DNA of 64,000 nt from Actinokineospora sp. NBRC 105648 (GTDB taxonomy: Bacteria; Actinomycetota; Actinomycetes; Mycobacteriales; Pseudonocardiaceae), in assembly GCF_030269645.1 (NCBI RefSeq), contig NZ_BSTR01000013.1:62001-126000 (forward strand). Direction: 5' to 3'. The translations under genes were made by a program, and so were the position numbers. Each line of letters opens with the position of its first letter. Position 1 is the first letter of the stretch. Under the pieces are notes generated by a model, which saw nothing but the letters and a program-made list of their open reading frames with translations, was not told where the DNA came from and did no database searches. Positions 41,662 to 50,431 of the stretch are shown here, piece after piece.

Positions 41662-42596
41662 GCACATCAATGATCTTGGCGCCGTCGTACCGCGGCGCGA
41701 CCGGCGTGAGCACGGCGTTCGGCACGTTCGGCGAGCTGTTGCAGGGCGCGCTGCCGGAGGCGGACGGGGACTTCCTGGTCACGCTGCCGATCGCGCGCTG
41801 GAGCATCGCGACGTTCCGCACCGACCCGGAGTCGGTAGAGCTCCAGGTACGGCCCGCGGGCAAGCGCAAGGCCCTGCGGCTGGCGCGGATGATCTTGGCC
41901 GACGCGGGGGAGACCAGCGGTGGGCTGCTGACCATCGACAGCGGGATCCCCGAGGGCAAGGGCCTGGCCAGCTCGTCAGCCGACCTCGTGGCGACCGCGC
42001 GGGCGGTGGCGAACGCGCTGGGGCTGCCCATGCCCGCGCACCGGGTGGAGGAGCTGCTCGGCCGGATCGAGCCGACCGACGGCGTGCTCTACCCCGGCAT
42101 CGTCGCCTTCTACCACCGGCGGGTGCGGCTGCACTCGTTCCTCGGGTCGCTGCCGCCGATGGCGGTGGTCGGCATCGACGAGGGCGGCACCGTGGACACC
42201 GTGGCGTTCAACCGGATCCCGAAGCCGTTCACCGCCGCCGACCGCCGCGACTACGCGAGCCTGCTGGACCGCGTCACGGCGGCCGTGCGCGACGGCGACC
42301 TCGACACGATCGGCGAGGTCGCCACGCGCAGCGCGGAGATGAACCAGGTGCTCCGGCCGAAGCGCACTCTGCCCGCGCTGCAACGGATCTGTGCCGAGGT
42401 CGGCGGCCTGGGCGTGGTCAACGCGCACAGCGGCACGACCCTGGGCATCCTGCTCGACACCCGGGCGCCGGAGAGCCGCGTGAGGGTGGCGGAGGCGGCC
42501 AAGAAGTGCCTGAGCCTGGCGGGCAACGTGACTGTTTACCGCTCGCTGAGCTTCGACGGCGGGCCGTCCCCGGAGGGGTACCCCCATGCGCAGTGA
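41658..42596 (+). CDS. GHMP kinase, probable L-threonine kinase
   Basis: 312 residues. The GHMP ATP loop GIPEGKGLASSSADLVATA lies near residue 100, with the N-terminal FGTFGELLQG and C-terminal GGLGVVNAHSGTTLGILLD motifs. The wording is that of PduX-type threonine kinases rather than homoserine kinases. It would make O-phospho-L-threonine, a leaving-group substrate for the next enzyme. GTG 41658 follows GGAGGGGGAG and overlaps the lyase stop by four bases; its end overlaps the next start by 11 bases. Confidence 0.88.
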   Translation: MSTSMILAPSYRGATGVSTAFGTFGELLQGALPEADGDFLVTLPIARWSIATFRTDPESVELQVRPAGKRKALRLARMILADAGETSGGLLTIDSGIPEGKGLASSSADLVATARAVANALGLPMPAHRVEELLGRIEPTDGVLYPGIVAFYHRRVRLHSFLGSLPPMAVVGIDEGGTVDTVAFNRIPKPFTAADRRDYASLLDRVTAAVRDGDLDTIGEVATRSAEMNQVLRPKRTLPALQRICAEVGGLGVVNAHSGTTLGILLDTRAPESRVRVAEAAKKCLSLAGNVTVYRSLSFDGGPSPEGYPHAQ

Positions 42597-44838
42597 GCAC
42601 CTGATCGACGCCATCGGCGGCACACCTCTGGTGCGGCTGCGGTTGCCGGAGCGACCGGACGTGCGCGCCTACGCCAAGCTGGAGCTCAACAACCTGTTCG
42701 CGATGAAGGACCGGGTGGCGCGCAACATCATCCTGCGGGCGCGCGAGTCCGGCGCGCTGGCCGAGGGCGCGCCGCTGGTGGAGAGCTCGTCGGGGACCAT
42801 GGCGCTCGGGGTGGCCCTGGTCGGGCGCGCGCTCGGGCACCCGGTGCACATCGTCACCGACCCGCGGGTCGACGCGATCACCCTGGCCAAGCTGGAGGCG
42901 CTGGGCTGCGCGGTGCACATCGTGTCCGAAATGGATGAACACGGCTGGCAGGGCGCCCGGCTGACCAGGCTGGCCGAGATCATGGCGGAGCACCCGGGCG
43001 CGTTCTGGCCACGGCAGTACGACAACCCGGACAACCCGGCCGCCTACCGGGTGCTGGCCGAGGAGCTGGTGGCCGACCTCGGGCACATCGACACCATCGT
43101 CGGCCCGGTGGGCAGCGGCGGCTCGCTGTGCGGGACCACGCGGGCGCTGCGGGAGTCGTTGCCGGGGCTGCGGTCGGTGGGCGTGGACTGCGTCGGCAGT
43201 GTCCTGTTCGGACAGCCGGACTGGCCGCAGCGGTTGCAGAGCGGGTTGGGCAACAGCATGCACCCGCCGAACCTGGACCGCTCGGTGATCGACGAGGTGC
43301 ACTGGCTCAACGACCGCGAGGCGTTCGCCGCCACCCGGGACCTCGCGCGTGAGCAGTTCCTGTTCGCGGGCAACACGTCCGGCTCGGCCTACCGCGTCGT
43401 GTCCTGGCTGGCCGCGCGGGCCGAGCCGGGGGCGACGATCGTCGGGATCTTCCCCGATCGGGGCGACCGCTATGTTTCCACCGTGCACAACGAGAAGTAC
43501 TGGGAAGAGCGCGGCCTGGCGGGCCTGCCGCTGCGCACCCGGCCGCGGCTGGTGCCCTCGGACGCGGTGGTCCGCGAGTGGGCGTACTCGGTGCCGCCGG
43601 AGGAAGCGCGGCCCGCGTTCGTGTTCGTCGAGTCCAACACGACCGGCACCGGGATGCGCGCTCTGGCGACCGCGTCGAGCCTGGGGTACCGGCCGGTGTT
43701 CCTCACCGACCGGCCGTCCCGGTACCTGGGCCTGGCCGACGCGGCGGTCGAGACCGTGGTCTGCGACACCGGCGACCTCGACGCGATGACCACCGCCCTG
43801 GCGGAGCTGGTCCCGCTCGAACAGGTCTCCGCGGTCGGCAGCACGAGTGAGTTCTACCTGGTCAGGGCAGCGGAGTTGGGCGCGCGGCTGGGATTGCCCG
43901 CCGCCGCGCCGGACGCGATCGCGCGCTGCCGGGACAAGGGGGCGCTGCGGTCCACGCTCGCGGAGGCCGGTGTACCCCAGCCCGCGTTCGCCTTGGTGGC
44001 CAGTGCGGACGAGGTCTTGAGCCGGGCCGACCTGCCGTTGCCGTGCGTGGTCAAGCCGGTGGACGAGTCGGGGTCGACGGGGGTGCTGCGCTGCTCGACC
44101 CTCGAGGAGGTGGCGGCGCAGGTCTCGGCGATCACCGCGGTGGCGGTCAACGGGCGGGGGCAGCGGCGGGCGCCGGGCGCACTGGTCGAGTCGTTCGCCG
44201 ACGGGCCGGAGTACAGCGTCGAGATGATCGGGGTCGACGGCGAGCCCAGGCTGTACGCGATCGTGGCGAAGTCCCTTGTGGACGATGTGCAGTTCGTCGA
44301 GGCCGGGCACGTGGTGCCCGCGGACCTGCCCGCCGACGCCGCGACGGCGATCGTCGACACGGTCCGCAAGGCGTTGCTGGCGCTGGGGATGACGCAGGGG
44401 GCCACGCACACCGAGGTGCGGGTGGGCGCTGACGGTCCGGTGGTGATCGAGGTGAACCCGCGGCTGGCGGGCGGGATGATCCCCGAGCTGGTGCGGCTGG
44501 CGACCGGGGTGGACCTGCTGGAGCAGCAGGTGCGCCACCTCGGTGGGTTGCCGGTGGCCGAGCCCGCGCCGTTCGACGGGTACGCGGGGATCCGGTTCCT
44601 GCGCACCGAAGCCCGAGGTGAGCTGGCCGAGGTGGTCGGTGTGGCTGCCGCCGAAGCGGTTCCGTTCGTGCGCCAGGTGACGGTGACGACGTCGCCGGGT
44701 GCCGTGGTCGGTCCGCCGACCGACGCCTATGGCCGACTCGGCTACGTCATCGCCCACGCGCCCAGCCGGGCGGAGCTGTCCGAGGCGCTGGACCGGGCGA
44801 CCGGCCTGGTGGAGTTCCACCTCGCCGCCGAGCGCTAG
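42586..44838 (+). CDS. Fusion of cysteine synthase-like PLP enzyme and ATP-grasp ligase
   Basis: 750 residues. Residues 1-310 are a fold-type II PLP enzyme of the cysteine synthase/SbnA type, with the Schiff-base Lys41 in LFAMKDR, substrate loop SSSGTMALG and phosphate loop GPVGSGGSL. Residues about 345-750 are an ATP-grasp ligase (PLPCVVKPVDESGSTGV, GALVESFADGPEYSVEM, EVNPRLAGGM). The PLP half should replace the phosphate of O-phosphothreonine with an amine donor, leading to 2,3-diaminobutyrate. The ATP-grasp half could join the donor amino acid or make a peptide, and is not required by the known routes. The fusion is the odd feature. A terminator follows. Confidence 0.88.
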   Translation: MRSEHLIDAIGGTPLVRLRLPERPDVRAYAKLELNNLFAMKDRVARNIILRARESGALAEGAPLVESSSGTMALGVALVGRALGHPVHIVTDPRVDAITLAKLEALGCAVHIVSEMDEHGWQGARLTRLAEIMAEHPGAFWPRQYDNPDNPAAYRVLAEELVADLGHIDTIVGPVGSGGSLCGTTRALRESLPGLRSVGVDCVGSVLFGQPDWPQRLQSGLGNSMHPPNLDRSVIDEVHWLNDREAFAATRDLAREQFLFAGNTSGSAYRVVSWLAARAEPGATIVGIFPDRGDRYVSTVHNEKYWEERGLAGLPLRTRPRLVPSDAVVREWAYSVPPEEARPAFVFVESNTTGTGMRALATASSLGYRPVFLTDRPSRYLGLADAAVETVVCDTGDLDAMTTALAELVPLEQVSAVGSTSEFYLVRAAELGARLGLPAAAPDAIARCRDKGALRSTLAEAGVPQPAFALVASADEVLSRADLPLPCVVKPVDESGSTGVLRCSTLEEVAAQVSAITAVAVNGRGQRRAPGALVESFADGPEYSVEMIGVDGEPRLYAIVAKSLVDDVQFVEAGHVVPADLPADAATAIVDTVRKALLALGMTQGATHTEVRVGADGPVVIEVNPRLAGGMIPELVRLATGVDLLEQQVRHLGGLPVAEPAPFDGYAGIRFLRTEARGELAEVVGVAAAEAVPFVRQVTVTTSPGAVVGPPTDAYGRLGYVIAHAPSRAELSEALDRATGLVEFHLAAER

Positions 44839-44846
44839 CGCGCGTT

Positions 44847-44878
44847 CGCCGGGTGAACCGACTGCGGTTCACCCGGCG
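44847..44878 (+). terminator. Terminator after the diaminobutyrate operon
   Basis: CGCCGGGTGAACCG at 44847-44860 pairs perfectly with 44865-44878, loop ACTG. It lies 8 bp beyond the stop at 44838 and before the convergent dioxygenase. Short direct repeats (ACATTGACGCCGAGA) follow at 44891-44930. Confidence 0.75.
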
Positions 44879-44938
44879 GGCGCCGAGAGACATTGACGCC
44901 GAGAAACATTGACGCCGAGATCATCGACGTCGAGGTCA

Positions 44939-45910
44939 TCAGCGGTGCACGAGCGGGCCGTGCATGGCGACCACAGTGCGGTCGCCGCGGTACGGCTGGC
45001 GGCTGTGCGCGGTGCGGGTGTTGTCGACGAGCAGCAGATCGCCGTCGCGCCAAGGGGTGCTGACGGTGTGGGCGTCGTAGGTGGCGTTGATCCGGTCCAC
45101 GGTTTCGAGGTCGAGCGGGCTGCCGTCGCCGAGGTAGGTGGTGAACGGGAGGCCGTGCTCGCGGCCGAACTCGGCGATCAGGTAGTCCCGCACCGCCGGT
45201 TCCATGGTCCACTCGTTGAGGAAGGCGACCTGGTTGAACCAGCACCGCCTGCCGGTGTTCGGGTCGACCCGCACCGCGGGCATCCGCTGCACGGTGTGCA
45301 GCACGTCGTCGGGGCCCCACGAGAACTCGATCCCGGCGGCGGCGCAGCGGCGTTCGACCTCGGTGCGTTCGCTGGTGCCGAATGCGTCTCGCCAATCCAC
45401 GCCGAGCAAGTCCCCGTAGTTGCGGGTGAGAATCCAGCCGTGCTCGGAAAATGGGTTGCGGATGTCGGCGGGAAGGGCATCGAACACGTCGGCCGCGTCG
45501 GCCAGTGCGGTTTCCCCGCCCGCTTCTGGGGCGCGCACGCAGCCGAAGGCGAGCAATTCCGGGAACTCCGTGCGGTAGCTCAACTCGTGGTGCATGCACA
45601 TCGGCTGATCGGCGGGCCACCGCGTGCCCGAATAGAGGCCGCCACCGTGGTCGTCGCGCGGCGCGAAGCCCTCGCGCTCGATCGACAGCGAGCCGAGCAG
45701 CGCGTTCCCCGCCACCCGGAAGTCGGAGTGTTCACACAGGTCAAGACCTCGGATGAGCAAGCTCCCGTGCTCGCGCGCGACGGCGCGGGCGGCCTCGGCG
45801 TGTCGCTCGGGCCAGCCTGCCCGCGCGGGTGGCGGTACGGTCAGCACGGGCGGTCTGCCGGGCTCGAGCGCTGGTTCCAGGGTCCCCGAGATGATCTGCG
45901 AAGCGGTCAC
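44939..45910 (-). CDS. Fe(II)/2-oxoglutarate dioxygenase, SyrP/AsnO-like amino acid hydroxylase
   Basis: 323 residues, TauD-like. The metal triad is His-x-Glu in MCMHHELSYRTEFPE, as usual in the SyrP-like branch, and a distal His in DNTRTAHSRQPY, with the nearby Arg (GDRTV) for 2-oxoglutarate. Homologues beta-hydroxylate aspartate or asparagine, free or PCP-bound, during lipopeptide synthesis. Asx is predicted for module 1 and for later modules of this peptide class, so hydroxy-Asx is the likely product. GTG 45910 has GGAG eight bases upstream. It is divergent from the cyclodeaminase. Confidence 0.88.
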   Translation of the reverse strand: MTASQIISGTLEPALEPGRPPVLTVPPPARAGWPERHAEAARAVAREHGSLLIRGLDLCEHSDFRVAGNALLGSLSIEREGFAPRDDHGGGLYSGTRWPADQPMCMHHELSYRTEFPELLAFGCVRAPEAGGETALADAADVFDALPADIRNPFSEHGWILTRNYGDLLGVDWRDAFGTSERTEVERRCAAAGIEFSWGPDDVLHTVQRMPAVRVDPNTGRRCWFNQVAFLNEWTMEPAVRDYLIAEFGREHGLPFTTYLGDGSPLDLETVDRINATYDAHTVSTPWRDGDLLLVDNTRTAHSRQPYRGDRTVVAMHGPLVHR

Positions 45911-46088
45911 GGCACATTCTCCATCCTGGTCGCCGGTGGTTCCATCATCCGGTCCGCGGGCCCGTTCATCCTTTGCCCCCGGGTATTTCTAATGCCACCA
46001 CCAGTGTTTTCGCCGACGCTGGGTCACCGCTTTGGCCGATCGTAGGATGGGGACCGACAGCTGGAATTTCCGGATTAGGGGTGGGGAC

Positions 46089-47141
46089 ATGGAGACCTGG
46101 CTACTGGGCCAAGACGACCTGGAGCGCATTCTCCAGGTCATCGGCCGCGACACACTCATGCGCAGGATGATCGACCGGATGGGCCATGAGCTCACCGAGC
46201 TGGGCCGGGGGGCCCGCGAGGACACCCCGACCCGCGGCGGGTTCGCCCGCACCGGGGAGCTGACCGGGGTCATCGAGCTGATGCCGCACCGCGAGTCCGG
46301 TTCGTCGGTGACGGTGAAGACGATCGCCTACAGCCCGCACAACCCGCGGCTGTTCGGGCTGCCCACCATCGTGGGCACGATCTCGCGGATCGACGAGGCC
46401 ACCGGCAGGCTGATGGCGCTGGCCGACGGCGTGCTGCTCACCGCCGTCCGCACCGGCGCCGCCTCGGCCGTCGCCAGCAGGCTGCTCGCCGCGCCGGAGT
46501 CGACCCGGCTCGGGCTGATCGGCGCCGGCGCCCAGGCGGTGACCCAGGCGCACGCGCTGAGCCAGGTGTTCGCGCTGGACTCGGTGCTGGTCAGCGACAT
46601 CGACCCGGCCGTGGCCGCCGGGTTCGCCGACCGGGTCAGGTTCCTGGACCTGCGGGTCGAGGTCGCCACCCCGGCCAGGGTGCTGGCCGAGAGCGACATC
46701 GTCTGCACCGCGACCTCGGTGCCGGTGGGCGGCGGCCCGGTCGTGCCCGACGGCCCGCACCTGGGACACCTGCACGTCAACTCGCTCGGCGCCGACGAGG
46801 TGGGCAAGACCGAGCTGCCGGTCACCCTGCTGCGCCGGGCCTTCGTCTGCGTCGACCACCGCGGCCAGGCCGAGCGCGAGGGCGAGTCGCAGCAGCTGCG
46901 CGCCGACGAGATCGGCCCGACGCTGGGCCACCTGTGCGCTCACCCGGACGAGGCGGCCGCGCGCCGGTCCGGGCTCACCGTGTTCGACTCGACCGGCTTC
47001 GCCTTCGAGGACCACGTCGCGCTCGACGTGTTCCTCAGCGCGGCCGAGGAACTGGGGCTGGGCACCAAGATGGCGATCGAGCACCACCCGGAGAACGTGC
47101 TCGACCCGTACTCCACCCGGTCGCTGCGGGTCAGGGCCTGA
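46089..47141 (+). CDS. Lysine cyclodeaminase (ornithine cyclodeaminase family), pipecolate synthesis
   Basis: 350 residues of the ornithine cyclodeaminase/mu-crystallin family. NAD-binding GLIGAGAQAVTQAHALS lies near residue 140, with VIELMPHRESG, KTIAYSPHN, LFGLPTIVGTIS and VNSLGADEVGKTELP. The wording is nearest the RapL/VisC type, which turns L-lysine into L-pipecolate. This fits the pipecolate-like code of the third NRPS module. ATG 46089 begins the family's conserved METWLLG-like start; an earlier in-frame ATG at 46032 is less likely. Three bases separate it from the next gene. Confidence 0.9.
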   Translation: METWLLGQDDLERILQVIGRDTLMRRMIDRMGHELTELGRGAREDTPTRGGFARTGELTGVIELMPHRESGSSVTVKTIAYSPHNPRLFGLPTIVGTISRIDEATGRLMALADGVLLTAVRTGAASAVASRLLAAPESTRLGLIGAGAQAVTQAHALSQVFALDSVLVSDIDPAVAAGFADRVRFLDLRVEVATPARVLAESDIVCTATSVPVGGGPVVPDGPHLGHLHVNSLGADEVGKTELPVTLLRRAFVCVDHRGQAEREGESQQLRADEIGPTLGHLCAHPDEAAARRSGLTVFDSTGFAFEDHVALDVFLSAAEELGLGTKMAIEHHPENVLDPYSTRSLRVRA

Positions 47142-47144
47142 GCC

Positions 47145-48155
47145 GTGGACTTCAGCCTGCTGTACTTCGCCAACCGCGAGGTCGACGACGCCCCGGCCGA
47201 GTACGACCTGTTGCTGCGCGCCGCGCGCTTCGCCGACGAGCACGGCTTCACCGCCCTGTGGCTGCCCGAGCGGCACTTCCACCCCTTCGGCGGCGCCTAC
47301 CCGAACCCGGCGCTGGCCGCCGCCGCGCTGGCCACGGTCACGTCCCGGATCCGGCTGCGCGCGGGCAGTGTCGTGCTGCCGCTGCACGACCCGCTGACCG
47401 TCGCCGAGGACTGGGCGTTCGTGGACAACCTGTCCCGGGGCCGGGTCGACCTGGCCATCGCCACCGGCTGGAACCCCAACGACTTCGTGCTCGCCCCGGA
47501 CGCGTTCGCCGACCGGCGCGCGCGGCTGCCCGAGCAGGTGGGGCAGCTGCGCGACCTCTGGGCGGGCAAGTCCGTGACCAGGCGCAACGGTGCCGGGGCC
47601 GAGGTGGAGGTCACCACGTACCCGCGGCCGGCGCAGGACGACGTCGAGCTGTGGCTGACCTGCAGCTCCAGCCTCGGGACCTTCGAGCTGGCGGGCGCGC
47701 TGGGCGCGAACGTGCTGACGGCGCTGCTGTTCCAGCGCGTGGACGAGCTGGCGCCGAAGCTCGCCGCGTACCGGGAAGCGCTGGTGGCGCACGGGCACGA
47801 CCCGGCCGAGCGCAAGGTCACGCTGATGGTGCACACCTTCGTCGGCGAGTCCGACGAGGCGGTACGCGCCACCGTGCGGGAGCCGTTCACCCGGTACCTG
47901 AAGTCCTCTGTGGACCTGTGGAAGGGGCAGTGGTCCGAGCTGGACTCGATCCACGAGGACCGGCTGCTGGACTACGCCTTCGAGCGCTACTTCCGCACCG
48001 CGGCGCTGTTCGGCTCGGTGCCGACCTGCGCGCGGTTCGTCGATGAGCTGCGCGCGGTCGGCGTGACCGAGGTGGCCTCGCTGATCGACTTCGGGGTCGA
48101 TCCCGCGACGACGCTGCGCGGTCTGTCCTATTTGGATGAGCTGCGCGCCCTGTGA
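47145..48155 (+). CDS. Luciferase-like FMN monooxygenase of the natural-product (MupA/TIGR04020) type
   Basis: 336 residues, a TIM-barrel flavin monooxygenase: MDFSLLYFANRE, GFTALWLPERHFHPFGG, NPALAAAALATVTSRIRLRAGSVVLPLHDP and RVDLAIATGWNPNDF match the luciferase-like family found as domains or free enzymes in NRPS and PKS clusters. Some hydroxylate carrier-bound substrates. The substrate here (acyl chain or amino acid) is not known. GTG 47145 follows the cyclodeaminase stop by three bases, so the pair is co-translated. A bidirectional terminator follows. Confidence 0.9.
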   Translation: MDFSLLYFANREVDDAPAEYDLLLRAARFADEHGFTALWLPERHFHPFGGAYPNPALAAAALATVTSRIRLRAGSVVLPLHDPLTVAEDWAFVDNLSRGRVDLAIATGWNPNDFVLAPDAFADRRARLPEQVGQLRDLWAGKSVTRRNGAGAEVEVTTYPRPAQDDVELWLTCSSSLGTFELAGALGANVLTALLFQRVDELAPKLAAYREALVAHGHDPAERKVTLMVHTFVGESDEAVRATVREPFTRYLKSSVDLWKGQWSELDSIHEDRLLDYAFERYFRTAALFGSVPTCARFVDELRAVGVTEVASLIDFGVDPATTLRGLSYLDELRAL

Positions 48156-48162
48156 GGACGGC

Positions 48163-48198
48163 GAAAGGGGCCATGTCGATCACGACATGGCCCCTTTC
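48163..48198. terminator. Bidirectional terminator
   Basis: GAAAGGGGCCATGTCG at 48163-48178 pairs perfectly with 48183-48198, loop ATCA. It lies between the convergent monooxygenase and ABC permease genes. Confidence 0.88.
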
Positions 48199-48204
48199 CC
48201 CTTG

Positions 48205-48999
48205 TCAGGCGGGTTTGCGGGTGAACAGCCGGATGGTGACGGCGGCGCTGACCGCGCCGAGCGCGACGATCACGACCACGGCGGTGACCGTGGCCGCCGG
48301 GAGCCCCAGGGCCAGCGCGCGGGTGGCGTCGATGCCGTAGGTGAGCGGGTTGACCCGGGCGATCGCGCCCAGCCAGCTGGGCAGCCGGTCGGCCGGGGCG
48401 AAGGCGCTGGAGGTGAACATGACCGGGAACATGAGCACCCCGAGGCTCTGCAGCACCTCGGGGCTGCGCAGCCAGACGGCCAGCGCCAGGTAGACCCAGA
48501 TCAGCGCCCACGCCAGGGCCCAGGCCAGCACGAACGCGGCGATCAGGCCGAGCGACGGCGTGAACCCCAGCGCGATCGCGGCGGCGAGGACGAGCACGGC
48601 CTGCGCGCCGTAGCGGACCGCGTCGGCCAGGCTGCGCGCGACGGGCAGGACCGCCAGGTGCACCGGCAGTGACCGGAGCCGGTCGAACACGCCGTTGCGC
48701 ATGTCGCGGAGGAACGCCTGGCCGGAGACCTGCGCGGCGCTGACGCCGGTGGTGACCAGGATGGCCGGGGTGAGGTAGTCCAGGTAGCCGACCCCGTGCG
48801 GGAGCAGGTCGGCGTCGGCGATGCTGCCGAAGACCTGGCTGAGGATGACCAGCATCAGGATCGGGCCGACGGCGCCGAGGACGGCGGCTCGGGGATCGCT
48901 GACGTGGGCGCGCAGTGACCGGCCGGTCAGCGCGGCGACCTGCTTGCGGGCACTGGGCTGCCGGGGGCGCGGGCGTGCGGGCACGTCGACGGCGGTCAT
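48205..48999 (-). CDS. ABC-2 type exporter permease (DrrB-like)
   Basis: 264 residues with six membrane segments; MLVILSQVFGSI, RSLPVHLAVLPVARSLAD and PVMFTSSAFAPADRLPSWLGAIARVNPLTYGIDATRAL are typical of DrrB-type drug-export permeases. It likely takes part in self-resistance or export of the lipopeptide. Its ATPase (DrrA-like) is not adjacent or elsewhere in the window, so it must be encoded beyond the right edge or at another site. ATG 48999 lies 46 bp after the mutase gene. Confidence 0.88.
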   Translation of the reverse strand: MTAVDVPARPRPRQPSARKQVAALTGRSLRAHVSDPRAAVLGAVGPILMLVILSQVFGSIADADLLPHGVGYLDYLTPAILVTTGVSAAQVSGQAFLRDMRNGVFDRLRSLPVHLAVLPVARSLADAVRYGAQAVLVLAAAIALGFTPSLGLIAAFVLAWALAWALIWVYLALAVWLRSPEVLQSLGVLMFPVMFTSSAFAPADRLPSWLGAIARVNPLTYGIDATRALALGLPAATVTAVVVIVALGAVSAAVTIRLFTRKPA

Positions 49000-49045
49000 G
49001 CGACCACCGACCCGGCCCGGGTGGGGCGGCGGTGTGGTCGGACGG

Positions 49046-50431
49046 TCATGCGGGCACCTGCCCTTTCTCCGCCGTCCAGGGTGGGCGGTCGGCGAAGTAG
49101 TTGATGTCGGCCAGGATCTCGTCGGTCAGCGCGGCCGTGCGGTGGCTGAGCAGCCGGTGTTGGCGTCGGAGGACGTCGCCGGACAGCGGGAGCGCGCCCG
49201 CGGCGTGGTAGCGGATGGCGCCGGTGGGGTCGCGGAGCGGGACCACGTCGGCGCGGGCGTGCACGCTCGCGCTGAACGGGATGTCCAAGGTCCCGGCGGC
49301 GAAGCCCGCCTCGACGGCGGTGGCCAGCCGAGGGCGCTCGAGCACCGGGGTGACCAGCTCGGCGACCTCGCGCTCGATCCAGTGCTGCTCCTCGGCGACC
49401 CGGCCCTCGTCCAGCCGGACGAAGTCCAGCAGCGGTGAGCACGCGGCGCGGGCCAGGCGCAGGCCGTGGGCGTTCGCGGCGGCGGTCGGGATACCGAGCG
49501 CCTCCTGGTGCGTCTTGGTGATCACCTTGTCGGCGCCGCCGAGCCTGCCGACCAGGCCGCCGTAGTGGACCAGGGCCTCCGCCCAGTCGCGGCCCGCCGG
49601 GAAGACGCCCATGAACTCGTGCAGCACGGTGAACACCGTCATGTCCGCAGGCAGGTATTCCGCCGCGACCGCCCGGATCGCGCGCAGCGCCGCCACGTCC
49701 TGGTGAACCTCGCCCGACTGGGGGTAGGAGATCGACACGCAGCGCACACCCTGCTCGGCGGCGAGCACCGCCTCCAGCAGCGTCATGGCCAGGCTCAGCG
49801 AGGGCGGCACCAGCACCGCGGTGAGGCTGCCGAACAGCTCCCGCTCCAGCACCACCCCGGACCGCGCAAGCTCGGCCGTCACCGCGTCGACCTGCTGCCA
49901 CGCGCGCAGCGAGTCGGCTAGCGGGACGTCCTTGGCGTAGGGGATGTTGTAGCCGATCCCGCCACCCTCGAATGAGGTGATGCCTGCGGCGAGCGACACC
50001 GCGAACAGGTCGCGGCCGTCCGGCGACCCGTGCCGCACCTGTAGCGGCACGCCGACCGCCGCGACCAGCTCCCGCCCGCGCTCCCAACCGTGGGCCACCA
50101 GCGGGTAGCCGTTGAGCTGCGCGGGGTTCTCCCGGCGCACCCGGTCGGCGGTCGCGAAGTGCCGGAGCCGGGTGTGCGAGTCGATGGTCACCGACAGCAG
50201 GTCCGGCGCGCCCGCGCTTTCCAACGCGCGCAACAGGTCCAGCATCTCCGCGTGCCCGCCGACACCGCACCGAGGTTGCAGGACGGGCCTGCCCTTCGCG
50301 CGCTTGAGCACCTCGACTGCGGTGTCTGAGGTGTCCGAGGTGGCCGAGCGCAGGCCGTCGACGATCTCCGACCAGGACGGCAGCCGTTGCCGCCGCTCCC
50401 GGTCGAGCTCGATGACGTCCTCACCCAGCAT
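49046..50431 (-). CDS. Glutamate mutase large (epsilon) subunit, 3-methylaspartate synthesis
   Basis: 461 residues. The conserved PRCGVGGHAEML, TIDSHTRLRHF, NGYPLVAHGWERGREL, QVRHGSPDGRDLF, FEGGGIGYNIPYAKDVPL and VITKTHQEALGIPT are the substrate- and cofactor-binding segments of glutamate mutase E. With the small B12-binding subunit it rearranges L-glutamate to (2S,3S)-3-methylaspartate, a residue of amphomycin/friulimicin-class lipopeptides. ATG 50431 overlaps the small-subunit stop by 11 bases. Confidence 0.93.
   Translation of the reverse strand: MLGEDVIELDRERRQRLPSWSEIVDGLRSATSDTSDTAVEVLKRAKGRPVLQPRCGVGGHAEMLDLLRALESAGAPDLLSVTIDSHTRLRHFATADRVRRENPAQLNGYPLVAHGWERGRELVAAVGVPLQVRHGSPDGRDLFAVSLAAGITSFEGGGIGYNIPYAKDVPLADSLRAWQQVDAVTAELARSGVVLERELFGSLTAVLVPPSLSLAMTLLEAVLAAEQGVRCVSISYPQSGEVHQDVAALRAIRAVAAEYLPADMTVFTVLHEFMGVFPAGRDWAEALVHYGGLVGRLGGADKVITKTHQEALGIPTAAANAHGLRLARAACSPLLDFVRLDEGRVAEEQHWIEREVAELVTPVLERPRLATAVEAGFAAGTLDIPFSASVHARADVVPLRDPTGAIRYHAAGALPLSGDVLRRQHRLLSHRTAALTDEILADINYFADRPPWTAEKGQVPA

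Noticed and set aside
46089-47141. SbnB-like oxidative enzyme for diaminopropionate
   Set aside because: Same superfamily, but the motifs and the pipecolate-like A3 code fit lysine cyclodeaminase better; kept only as a secondary possibility.
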